Made by a program: the position numbers and the translations under genes. 7,082 nt of DNA from Candidatus Eiseniibacteriota bacterium (GTDB taxonomy: Bacteria > Joyebacterota > Joyebacteria > Joyebacterales > Joyebacteraceae): assembly GCA_030639555.1 (NCBI GenBank), contig DAOWCM010000115.1:1-7082 (forward strand), in the 5' to 3' direction. Under the pieces are notes generated by a model. It was not told where the DNA came from. It did no database searches and worked only from the letters and a program-made list of their open reading frames with translations. Of this stretch, positions 1 through 6,314 are shown in pieces (the stretch's first letter is position 1; the number at the start of each line of letters is the position of its first letter).

Positions 1-18
1 CGACGAGCGGCGACGAAT

Positions 19-1032
19 CTACCGACGCGCCCGGGCCGCTTCCCTTGATGCGCTGACCGTTAGCGACGCGTCGTCCCGCACTCCCTTGCCGAGAAGCGAG
101 TCGCCCACAGCGGCGATGACCGCGCCGTTGTCGGTGCAGAGGTTCTTGGGCGGCACGACGGCCACGAGACCGAGCCGCGCCGCTTCCTCCTCGAATCGCG
201 CCCTCAGTGGACCGTTGGCGGCCACGCCGCCGCCAAGGCAGACCGACGGCACATCGTGGGCATCGGCGGCCCACATCGTCTTGGTGACAAGCGCGTCAAT
301 CACCGCTTCCTGGAAGCTCGCGAGGAAATCGGCGAGTTCGTCGCCCTCAGGTATCTTCTCGAGGTCGTCGACGCGGTACCTGACCGCGGTCTTGACGCCC
401 GAGAAGCTGAAGTCCAGGTTCCCGCGCTTCATCATCGCCCTGGGGAAGTCGATGGCGGCCGGGTTGCCGCCCGCGGCGAGCTTCTCGATGATCGGCCCGG
501 CCGGGTATGACAGTCCCAGGAGCTTCCCCACTTTGTCGAATGCCTCTCCCGACGCGTCGTCGCGCGTTCGCCCGAGCGTGCGGTACCGACCCCAGTCCTC
601 GACGAGTATCAGCTCGGTGTGGCCGCCCGACACGACCAGACAGATAGTGGGAAGCGGGATGTCAGGCTCGGCCAGCCGAACGGCGAAGACGTGGCCCTCG
701 ATGTGGTCGACTCCGACCACTGGGATGTCGAGCGAGTACGCCAGCGCTTTGGCGAACGAGACGCCGACCAGAAGGCACCCCACGAGACCGGGGCGGCTCG
801 TGACCGCGATGCCCTCAAGGCCATCGTAGCCGATTCCCGCGGCAGCGAGCGCCTTCTCCACGACGGGCTGGATGGTGCGGATGTGCGCGCGGGAGGCGTA
901 CTCGGGCACGACACCGCCGAACTCCGCGTGGATGAGCTGGGAGGCCACGACGTTCGAGAGAATCGAGCGGCCGTCCGAGAGAACGGCCGCCGCGGTCTCG
1001 TCACACGATGTGTCGATGCCAAGGACTATCAT
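19..1032 (-). CDS. tsaD: tRNA N6-adenosine threonylcarbamoyltransferase TsaD
   Basis: TsaD (Kae1/Gcp/YgjD family) transfers the threonylcarbamoyl group from threonylcarbamoyl-AMP to A37 of ANN-decoding tRNAs. It acts in the cytoplasm, in bacteria normally with TsaB and TsaE. The 337-residue length is typical. Visible hallmarks are GIDTSCDET at the N-terminus (ASKHA phosphate loop), the HAEFGGVVPEYASRAH segment (35-50), the metal-binding His pair H110 and H114 in DHIEGH, SGGHT (135-139), the nucleotide-site GGGVAAN (267-273), and D301 in CTDNGAVIA, the third metal ligand. All key residues are present, so it should be active. It starts with ATG 47 bases after the YbbR gene. The Shine-Dalgarno sequence is weak (GGAT about 7 bases upstream), and the gap is extremely GC-rich. 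It is probably the last gene of the cluster in this window; tsaB, tsaE and tsaC are not here. The 18 bases beyond its TAG stop show nothing identifiable. Confidence 0.97.
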   Translation of the reverse strand: MIVLGIDTSCDETAAAVLSDGRSILSNVVASQLIHAEFGGVVPEYASRAHIRTIQPVVEKALAAAGIGYDGLEGIAVTSRPGLVGCLLVGVSFAKALAYSLDIPVVGVDHIEGHVFAVRLAEPDIPLPTICLVVSGGHTELILVEDWGRYRTLGRTRDDASGEAFDKVGKLLGLSYPAGPIIEKLAAGGNPAAIDFPRAMMKRGNLDFSFSGVKTAVRYRVDDLEKIPEGDELADFLASFQEAVIDALVTKTMWAADAHDVPSVCLGGGVAANGPLRARFEEEAARLGLVAVVPPKNLCTDNGAVIAAVGDSLLGKGVRDDASLTVSASREAARARR

Positions 1033-1079
1033 GTCGTGATCCGGCCGGCCCGGCGCGCCGCTGACTCCGGGAGCCGTCC

Positions 1080-2012
1080 CTACTTCAGTGTGACGGTGAC
1101 TCGCGCGGGAGTCACGCCGTGGACGTCTATCCCCTCCGGAACGTGAACCTCGGGAACAAGCTCGTGCGTTCCCCTCGGAAGCCCCATGGCGTTGACAAGG
1201 ACCCGTACATCCTCAGCCCGGAGCGATGAAGCCAGATGGTCCGGTCCGGAGAGCGTCAGCTCCACCGTCGCAGGGATCACCGTCGCCTCCCTGAACCCGA
1301 GCTCGTGCTCGAACAGCATCGACACGTCCGGGAGCGTCGTTATCTTCGTCCCCTCCACGCCGACGAGGACGCGGACCTCTTTCGGAACGGCGTGGAGGTT
1401 CCACCGCTCCTCGAACTCGATGCGGCGAACCGCGTCGACACGGTTCCTGCGGCCGTCGATGCTCAGGGGCACCGTCCTGACGGATGTGAGCTCCGACACT
1501 ACTCGGGCGGGACCGAAGACGAACACGGACTCGGGCAGGCTGCGCTCTCTGCCGAGCAAGTAGTAGCCGTCAGCCGGCGCGCCCTCTATCACGGGCCACA
1601 CGGCGACCCTTCTGTTGATGAGCTCGTCGATCTCGAGGTCCAGGCTTCTCGGGTCGCGGACCTCGACCACCTGCACCTTCGCGTCACGCGACAGGACGAC
1701 GTTGGCCGATGACAGGCTGACCCTGAAGGTGCCACCGGCCCGCGCCCCGGCCATGTCGACGACGGCGTAGGGCTCGCCCCACAGGTTCAGGCGGACGAGT
1801 TCCTTGTTGTCGCCCTCCAGAAGGACGTCGATACTGTCAGGGATCTTCTCGACGTACGTGAGCCCGTCGGGCACGTTCCGGAGGATCAGCGGGATCGAGA
1901 AGAGCCGGGTGCCCTCCTGTTCCCCCTTGGCGAACATCCACAGAACGATGCCGACCACCAGGGCCGCCATCTTGATGTGCATGTTGTTGAAGATCGCTCT
2001 CCTGAACGGCAC
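1080..2012 (-). CDS. YbbR-domain membrane-anchored protein (CdaR-like)
   Basis: This is a 310-residue protein of the YbbR family. One N-terminal transmembrane segment (about residues 13-29, containing KMAALVVGIVLWMFAKG) follows the short N-terminal stretch NNMHIK, the usual layout of YbbR proteins. The remainder should be extracytoplasmic. It reads as about three YbbR-like beta repeats, roughly 35-120, 125-215 and 222-310, each with the pattern of a hydrophobic strand, a Pro-Val or Pro-Asp turn and a closing V-x-V strand. In Firmicutes the YbbR protein CdaR binds and regulates the diadenylate cyclase CdaA. No cyclase gene is in this window, so that role is not shown here. The start is GTG with a G-rich ribosome-binding site (GGGGGG) 7 bases upstream. 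The next in-frame ATG (residue 11) would leave almost nothing before the membrane segment and has poor spacing to any Shine-Dalgarno sequence. The family call is firm; the biological role is unknown. Confidence 0.88.
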   Translation of the reverse strand: MPFRRAIFNNMHIKMAALVVGIVLWMFAKGEQEGTRLFSIPLILRNVPDGLTYVEKIPDSIDVLLEGDNKELVRLNLWGEPYAVVDMAGARAGGTFRVSLSSANVVLSRDAKVQVVEVRDPRSLDLEIDELINRRVAVWPVIEGAPADGYYLLGRERSLPESVFVFGPARVVSELTSVRTVPLSIDGRRNRVDAVRRIEFEERWNLHAVPKEVRVLVGVEGTKITTLPDVSMLFEHELGFREATVIPATVELTLSGPDHLASSLRAEDVRVLVNAMGLPRGTHELVPEVHVPEGIDVHGVTPARVTVTLK

Positions 2013-2019
2013 CGCGCAT

Positions 2020-2025
2020 CCCCCC
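2020..2025 (-). promoter_or_regulatory. Ribosome-binding site of the YbbR gene
   Basis: A run of six G on the minus strand lies 7 bases before the GTG at 2012. It can pair with CCUCC of 16S rRNA with one G-U pair. It supports the GTG start over the in-frame ATG ten codons further in. Confidence 0.45.
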
Positions 2026-2081
2026 GACCCCGTCCGTGGCCCAGGCCCTCTTCTGCTTCGACCGCGTCCGGCGCCGTGCGT

Positions 2082-3386
2082 CTAGGATCTTGTAACTGCG
2101 AGAACCTGGTTCACCTGAATGGTCGCTCTGGGATCGAGACCGTTCATGGAGCGAAGGTCGTCGATCGTGATATCGTACCGTCGGGCTATGCTCCACAATG
2201 TCTCGCCCGGTGCCACCTTGTGCATGCCCCCGTGCTGCGCGACCACCGGAGCGTATCGGCCGAAGAAGTCATCGACCGCAGCAGCTAAGCACTCCGCGTA
2301 GCTCTGACGGTACGAGGATCGCTTGAGCTTGTTGACGTCGGACGAGTTCGTCAGGAACCCGACCTCCACGAGAATCGATGGCATGGCGAGCGACTTCAGC
2401 ACGAGGAAACCCGCCTGCTTGATGACGCAGTCGCTGACCCTGGCCCCGCTGAGTTCGTCCCTCACCAGCCCCGCGAGGTCGCTGCTCTTCTGCACGCTGT
2501 CGCTCATCTTGAGGTCGACGAGAATCGAGAGCACGTCCGCGTCCGCGTCTGGAGACACACCTCCCACGAGGTCGGCCGCGTTCTCCCTGTCGGCCAGCTC
2601 CCTCGCCGCCTGGTCGCTCGCTCCGCGTGGTGAGACGTAGAATATCTCGGTTCCGTCCGCACGCCTGTTGGGAGCGCTGTTGGCGTGGATGCTGATGAAG
2701 ACGTCTCCTCCGCTCGCATTGGCGAACTCCTTCCGCTTCGCCAGCCGGACGAAGTAGTCGCCGTCGCGCGTGAGGCGGACGTCGTAGCCGCCGCGGGACT
2801 TGAGCAGCGCGGCGAGCCTCTTGCTGACGTCGAGAACGATGTCCTTCTCCACGAGCACACGGTTGCCGAGCGTCCCCGGGTCCTCGCCGCCGTGCCCCGG
2901 GTCGATGATGATGACGCGGGGTGTGCTCTCTCCGGCGCCTTCGGGGCGCGCGGGCGGGGCGGCGCCGGGTTGTTCTTCATGGAAGATGTCGATGACAATG
3001 CGGTTGGGCTTGTTCAAGTAGGGCTTGAGAGAAAACACGGCGTGGGCGGACGCGGTCGTGAGATCGACGACCACCTGCGTCCCGCTCCGGAGCTGGTTGA
3101 GGCGCACGCGGTCGACGAGACCGTCGCCCACAGGTGTCGCGACGTGCGCACCGCCGATGCCCCCGCCGACGATAAGAACGACCACGCGGTCGGGGTCGGT
3201 CAGGACGCTCGTCGAGTAGGAAGCCTCGGCGGTCAGGTCGACGACGACGCGCGTGTGGTCCGGGGCCGTCCAGTAGCGCACGGCGGACACGTCGGCGCCG
3301 GCGGCCGCGGGCAGCGGTGTCGCGCCGACGATGGCGCTCACGGCAACGAGCACAAACATTACTGTATGGAACGGACGTCGTTTCAC
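2082..3386 (-). CDS. N-acetylmuramoyl-L-alanine amidase, AMIN-Amidase_3-LysM (AmiC-like)
   Basis: This secreted zinc amidase cuts the bond between MurNAc and the stem peptide's L-Ala, as AmiA/B/C do during daughter-cell separation. The 434-residue protein has a signal peptide (1 to about 29, ending PLPAAAG), an AMIN domain (about 31-135), a Pro-rich linker (139-155), the Amidase_3 catalytic domain (about 157-375) and one C-terminal LysM domain (388-431, VAPGETLWSIARRYDI). Zinc ligands H165 (DPGHGG), E180 (EKD) and H234 (SIHANS) and catalytic E341 (LVEVGFLTN) are all present. Residues 256-312, including ARELADRENAADLVGGV, match the helical insertion that autoinhibits AmiA/B/C until an activator binds. 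The GTG start at 3386 was chosen because GGAGGA lies 4 bases upstream and a good signal peptide follows. A longer reading from 3518 would overlap the upstream gene and bury that signal peptide. The pairing of AMIN with LysM gives two potential wall- or septum-targeting modules. No LytM-type activator is in the window; two M16-fold proteins precede it instead. Confidence 0.95.
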   Translation of the reverse strand: MKRRPFHTVMFVLVAVSAIVGATPLPAAAGADVSAVRYWTAPDHTRVVVDLTAEASYSTSVLTDPDRVVVLIVGGGIGGAHVATPVGDGLVDRVRLNQLRSGTQVVVDLTTASAHAVFSLKPYLNKPNRIVIDIFHEEQPGAAPPARPEGAGESTPRVIIIDPGHGGEDPGTLGNRVLVEKDIVLDVSKRLAALLKSRGGYDVRLTRDGDYFVRLAKRKEFANASGGDVFISIHANSAPNRRADGTEIFYVSPRGASDQAARELADRENAADLVGGVSPDADADVLSILVDLKMSDSVQKSSDLAGLVRDELSGARVSDCVIKQAGFLVLKSLAMPSILVEVGFLTNSSDVNKLKRSSYRQSYAECLAAAVDDFFGRYAPVVAQHGGMHKVAPGETLWSIARRYDITIDDLRSMNGLDPRATIQVNQVLAVTRS

Positions 3387-3390
3387 GCCG

Positions 3391-3396
3391 TCCTCC
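3391..3396 (-). promoter_or_regulatory. Ribosome-binding site deciding the amidase start
   Basis: GGAGGA on the minus strand lies 4 bases before the GTG at 3386. This strong Shine-Dalgarno sequence sets the start of the amidase and rules against the upstream in-frame start at 3518. Confidence 0.8.
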
Positions 3397-3436
3397 GAAG
3401 GGCGCCTCCCAAGAAACGCCGGTGGTCGTGTTGCGT

Positions 3437-4771
3437 TCAGATGCCCGCTCTCTTGCGGCCTCGAGGAGGTGCGGTCTCGCCAGGCTGGACGACCACCGTA
3501 GCGGGCTTCCTGAGCCACTCGGAAGCTACTCTGAGGATGTCGTCCTTGTCAACCCGATTGACCGCTGCGAGGAAGGAATCAGCGAAGTCGAATCCGAGCC
3601 CCGCAAGCTCATACGACGCGAGCCGTGCGGCTCTTACGAGGTTCGTCTGACCGAATATCACGTGCCGTCCAACCAACCTGTTCCTGGCGGTCCTGAGCTC
3701 CTCATCCGGGACAGGCTCAGCAGAGAGCCGCTCGATCTCGCTCTCTATGACGTCGATGGCGCCGTCCGCGTCCTCGGTCGACGCGTAGAGGACGAACATC
3801 GACGCCTCCTGGCCACAGTGACATAATGCCCCGGTGACGTCCGACAGCCCGGCGCCGTTCTCGCCCAGCGCCGCGACGAGCCTGGAGCCACTGCCCAGTC
3901 CGATGAGCGCATCCAGGACCTCGAACGCGGTGAAGTCGGGATCACCGGCCGCGGGGGCCACGAAACCCATCACGATGTAGGATTCGTCCACGTCCTTGAA
4001 GACCCTGGCGATCTCGGCCTCCTCCGTGGAGACGGGAGGAAAGTCGACCGGGGTCGCCTGCCTGTCGGGGTAGTCCGACAGCAGCTCCGCCAACCGCCTG
4101 AGCGCGAGCTTCTCGGGGAAGTTCCCGACGATCGAGATGACCGTGCTCCCGCCCACGTAGCGGCCGGTGTGAAACTTGACGAGGTGCGCGGCGGTGATCC
4201 TCTCGATCCCCTTCACCGTCCCCCCGGGGTCGTGCGCGTACGGGTGGTCGTCGTATATCAGTTCGGCGACGCGGGTCAACGGCGCCGAGAACGGGTCTTC
4301 CAACCGTTTCTCGATGTTCTCCTGGGCGATCCTCTGAGCCTCGAGCAGGCGAGACCTGTCAAATGCGGGCCTCTGCAGGACGTCCGCGATGACCTCGAGT
4401 GCGAGGTCGAACTCCGAGTCGATCGCCGTGACGTAGACCGTGGCGTAGTCCCTCGAGGTCTCGACGCCCATGTGCAGTCCCGCGCTGTCCGTGAGCTCCG
4501 CGAGCTCGGGGGCGGCCCGCGTGGTCGTTCCCTGGAGGAGCATCAAGTTCGTGAGATTGGCGAGGCCCGGGAGCTTGGGAGGATCGTGCTTCGAGCCGGC
4601 GTCGACCATCACCGAGATCGCGACGATCCGGTTCCACTCGCCGGGCATGGTGAGGACCGTGACGCCGTTCGGCAGCCGGTGCCTCCCGACGCTGCCGCCC
4701 TGGGCGGGCAGCGCCGCCAGAAGCGCCGCGGCGACCATCATGGCGAAGATACTGGCAGGCTTTCTCGACAT
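3437..4771 (-). CDS. Secreted M16-family protein lacking the zinc motif (non-catalytic subunit type)
   Basis: This 444-residue protein has the two-domain M16B fold (insulinase/PqqL/MPP-like). A signal peptide (about 1-26, ending LPAQGG) sends it out of the cytoplasm. The N-terminal M16 domain runs from about 30 to 185 (RLPNGVTVL, then PGLANLTNLMLLQGT). The C-terminal M16_C domain runs from about 190 to 430 (GRYVGGSTVISIVGNF; LIGLGSGSRL; a YELAGLGFDF segment). The HxxEH zinc motif is NLTNL at 72-76, and the third ligand Glu is N152, exactly 80 residues after the first position as in beta-MPP. It therefore cannot bind the catalytic zinc. The domain's Arg (R297 in GSRL) and Tyr (Y387), typical of substrate-binding M16 subunits, are kept. 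C317-H318-C319 form an odd CHC cluster in a loop before a C-terminal-domain strand. The start codon ATG lies 12 bases after the upstream M16 gene, with its ribosome-binding site overlapping that gene's stop, so translational coupling and a heterodimer with that protein are likely. The C-terminus is basic. Confidence 0.92.
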   Translation of the reverse strand: MSRKPASIFAMMVAAALLAALPAQGGSVGRHRLPNGVTVLTMPGEWNRIVAISVMVDAGSKHDPPKLPGLANLTNLMLLQGTTTRAAPELAELTDSAGLHMGVETSRDYATVYVTAIDSEFDLALEVIADVLQRPAFDRSRLLEAQRIAQENIEKRLEDPFSAPLTRVAELIYDDHPYAHDPGGTVKGIERITAAHLVKFHTGRYVGGSTVISIVGNFPEKLALRRLAELLSDYPDRQATPVDFPPVSTEEAEIARVFKDVDESYIVMGFVAPAAGDPDFTAFEVLDALIGLGSGSRLVAALGENGAGLSDVTGALCHCGQEASMFVLYASTEDADGAIDVIESEIERLSAEPVPDEELRTARNRLVGRHVIFGQTNLVRAARLASYELAGLGFDFADSFLAAVNRVDKDDILRVASEWLRKPATVVVQPGETAPPRGRKRAGI

Positions 4772-4779
4772 AGTGTGTG

Positions 4780-4785
4780 TCCTCT
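4780..4785 (-). promoter_or_regulatory. Ribosome-binding site overlapping the upstream stop codon
   Basis: AGAGGA on the minus strand lies 8 bases before the ATG at 4771. Its first two bases are also the last two of the TAG stop (4786-4784) of the preceding M16 gene. This arrangement suggests translational coupling of the two M16 subunits. Confidence 0.65.
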
Positions 4786-6097
4786 AATCCGGCAGTACGA
4801 CGGCGGCGAGGTGGACTCCGCTTCCGAGGTAAAGCTCGGCGGCACGTTGGATCTCGTCGGCCGTCACGAGATTGAGCCGCTCGAGGTACTCGCTGGCGAA
4901 CTCCTCGCCTCCGATGGCGTTCCAGTAGCCGTCGTGGAACGCCTGACCCTCCGCGGTCTCGACCATACGGATGTTCCCGACCTTGAGCTGCATCTTCGCT
5001 TTCGCGAGCTCATCCTCACTGACGGGCTCCTCGGATAGCTCCTTCATGAGTTCCACGGTCGCCCGCTCGGCCGCCTCTATGTTCTCCTCGGGCAGTTCCA
5101 TCCACACGAACAGCGGGCTCGGGTGCCGCTGCGTGTACCAGCCGGCGCCGACGGAATGCACGAGCCCCAACTCTTCCTTGAGCCTGGTGTTGAGCCGTGA
5201 GCTCCTGCCCTCCATCAGTATGACGAGCAGCACGTCCATCGTGACGTTGTCTCGGTCCGCAACGCCGGGGCCGGGGAAGCCCACGACCTGACAGGCCCTG
5301 CGAACGTCTGCCCGCTCGACGACGACACGGGATTCGGTCGGCCACGTGACCGGCGATGACACCGGCTCGGCCCGGACACCGGTCTTAAGACCGGACAGCA
5401 CGTCGGCCATCTTCTCCGCCGCGGCGACGGGGTTCACGTCGCCGGTGACGGCAACAAGCACGTTGGACCCCACGTACCTCTCACGGTAGCGCCGCTCGAT
5501 GTCCTCGGCAGTGAGTCGCGAGAGAACCTCCGGTACTCCTTCGGCCAGGCGGCCGTAGGGATGGTCGCCCATCAACTCTGCGAGGCAGAGTCGGTATGCC
5601 CTGTCGACGGGACGCTTGAGCATGTCCTCGATCGACTCGAGGACCTTCTCCTTCTCGCGCTCGACTCTCTCCGGGTCGAACGTCGCGTTCAGAAGTCCGT
5701 CCCGCAGGAACTCTACCGCTTCATCGAAGTTGTCAGAGGGAACGATCGCGGAGTACTGAATGAAGTCGTGCCGGCCGGCCGAACTCATGTAGCCGCCGAG
5801 ATCCTCGACCGCGCGCTGGATCTCACCCGGACCCCTGCTCGCGGTCTCCTGGAACATGAGAGTGCGGAGCAAGTTCGCGGCGCCCGTCTCGTCGGGGGTT
5901 TCGAAGAAGGCGCCGTCTCGCACGTAGACCTGAATGGCGACGACGCTGCTCGCTCGGTTCTCCCTGACGATGATGACGGCGCCGTTGTCCGTGACCATGT
6001 GTACGGTCGTGGCTGTCCGCTCCTGACCGCACCCCGCAAGGAGCAGGATGGAGAGCGTCACGACAACCGCAGCAGCTTGCAGTCTGGCCTTTCTCAT
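4784..6097 (-). CDS. M16-family lipoprotein lacking the zinc motif (pseudopeptidase)
   Basis: This 437-residue lipoprotein has the M16 fold. Residues 1-23 are a lipoprotein signal (charged MRKARLQ, hydrophobic core, lipobox LLAGC with C23 as the lipidated Cys). Gly at +2 would not retain it in the inner membrane under the E. coli Lol rule. The N-terminal M16 domain spans about 30-185 and the C-terminal M16_C domain about 195-437. The zinc motif HxxEH is replaced by NLLRT (75-79), and the third ligand Glu by S155, again 80 residues on. The following LMFQET still resembles the catalytic-subunit sequence HMLFKGT, so it looks like a catalytic subunit that lost its metal site. R301 (SSRL) and Y391 of the C-terminal domain are kept. 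The ATG at 6097 was chosen because the lipoprotein signal begins there. The in-frame GTG at 6154 lies upstream of the predicted transcription start and adds a non-signal leader. The ribosome-binding site is poor: AAGGA sits 17 bases upstream. Confidence 0.92.
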   Translation of the reverse strand: MRKARLQAAAVVVTLSILLLAGCGQERTATTVHMVTDNGAVIIVRENRASSVVAIQVYVRDGAFFETPDETGAANLLRTLMFQETASRGPGEIQRAVEDLGGYMSSAGRHDFIQYSAIVPSDNFDEAVEFLRDGLLNATFDPERVEREKEKVLESIEDMLKRPVDRAYRLCLAELMGDHPYGRLAEGVPEVLSRLTAEDIERRYRERYVGSNVLVAVTGDVNPVAAAEKMADVLSGLKTGVRAEPVSSPVTWPTESRVVVERADVRRACQVVGFPGPGVADRDNVTMDVLLVILMEGRSSRLNTRLKEELGLVHSVGAGWYTQRHPSPLFVWMELPEENIEAAERATVELMKELSEEPVSEDELAKAKMQLKVGNIRMVETAEGQAFHDGYWNAIGGEEFASEYLERLNLVTADEIQRAAELYLGSGVHLAAVVLPD

Positions 6098-6154
6098 AGC
6101 GAACCCGGTCTCGTTCCTTGGGAACCACAAGGGGAAGGCTCCTGTTTCACCCAC

Positions 6155-6184
6155 ATACTATTGGAACCCGTGAGTGGACGTCAA
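6155..6184 (-). promoter_or_regulatory. Sigma70-type promoter for the M16-amidase-YbbR-tsaD cluster
   Basis: On the minus strand TTGACG (6184-6179, 5 of 6 bases matching the -35 consensus) is followed by an 18-base spacer and TAGTAT (6160-6155, 4 of 6 matching the -10). The predicted transcription start is near 6148, giving an untranslated leader of about 50 bases before the ATG at 6097. Its position just after the sigma gene's probable terminator and before a five-gene run fits an operon promoter. The identification rests on sequence alone. Confidence 0.55.
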
Positions 6185-6196
6185 GTTGTACGAGAA

Positions 6197-6233
6197 ATGC
6201 GCCCGTCGGCACAAGCGGCATCGACGGGCGCAT
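6197..6233 (-). terminator. Probable intrinsic terminator of the sigma factor gene
   Basis: The 12-base arms at 6197-6208 and 6222-6233 are perfectly complementary (minus-strand stem ATGCGCCCGTCG paired with CGACGGGCGCAT, 13-base loop). On the minus strand the stem is preceded by AAAACCGTG and runs into TTTCTCG, a short and imperfect U tract. It lies about 80 bases after the sigma gene's stop and 12 bases before the next -35. On the plus strand it is followed by CACGGTTTTCTC, so it could act in both directions. An operator role next to the promoter is an alternative. Confidence 0.6.
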
Positions 6234-6314
6234 CACGGTTTTCTCCTGCTTAGCGCTTAAGCGGACAGGTGTCCTGGCAGGCGCTGGGGGCGCTGTGTGC
6301 GTCCAGGGCGTTCC

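Noticed and set aside
3387..3518. N-terminal extension of the amidase from an in-frame start at 3518.
   Set aside because: It would overlap the upstream M16 gene by 82 bases, has no signal-like sequence, and the GTG at 3386 has GGAGGA in front and a proper signal peptide after it.
2685..3650. Long plus-strand open frames (also at 4169-5038, 5561-6253, 619-1146 and 86-829).
   Set aside because: They lie antisense to recognised genes, have compositions rich in Arg, Asp and Ser typical of GC-rich shadow frames, and show no domain or credible start signal.
4544..4558. Possibility that the missing HxxEH motifs come from sequencing error or frameshift.
   Set aside because: Both proteins read through in frame with fold-consistent residues on each side, and several independent substitutions at separate ligand sites would be needed in each gene.
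6113..6132. Two alternative small hairpins (GTTCC/GGAAC and CCTTG/CAAGG) in the leader of the lipoprotein gene, one covering an AAGGA.
   Set aside because: Stems of only five base pairs with overlapping arms; too weak to call a riboswitch or attenuator.
6098..6154. In-frame GTG start at 6154 for the M16 lipoprotein.
   Set aside because: It lies upstream of the predicted transcription start and would put 19 non-signal residues before the lipoprotein signal.
6248..6263. Palindrome CGCTTAAGCG with a small GCTTA/TAAGC stem after the sigma gene.
   Set aside because: Short, no U tract, and a much stronger stem lies just downstream; likely chance.
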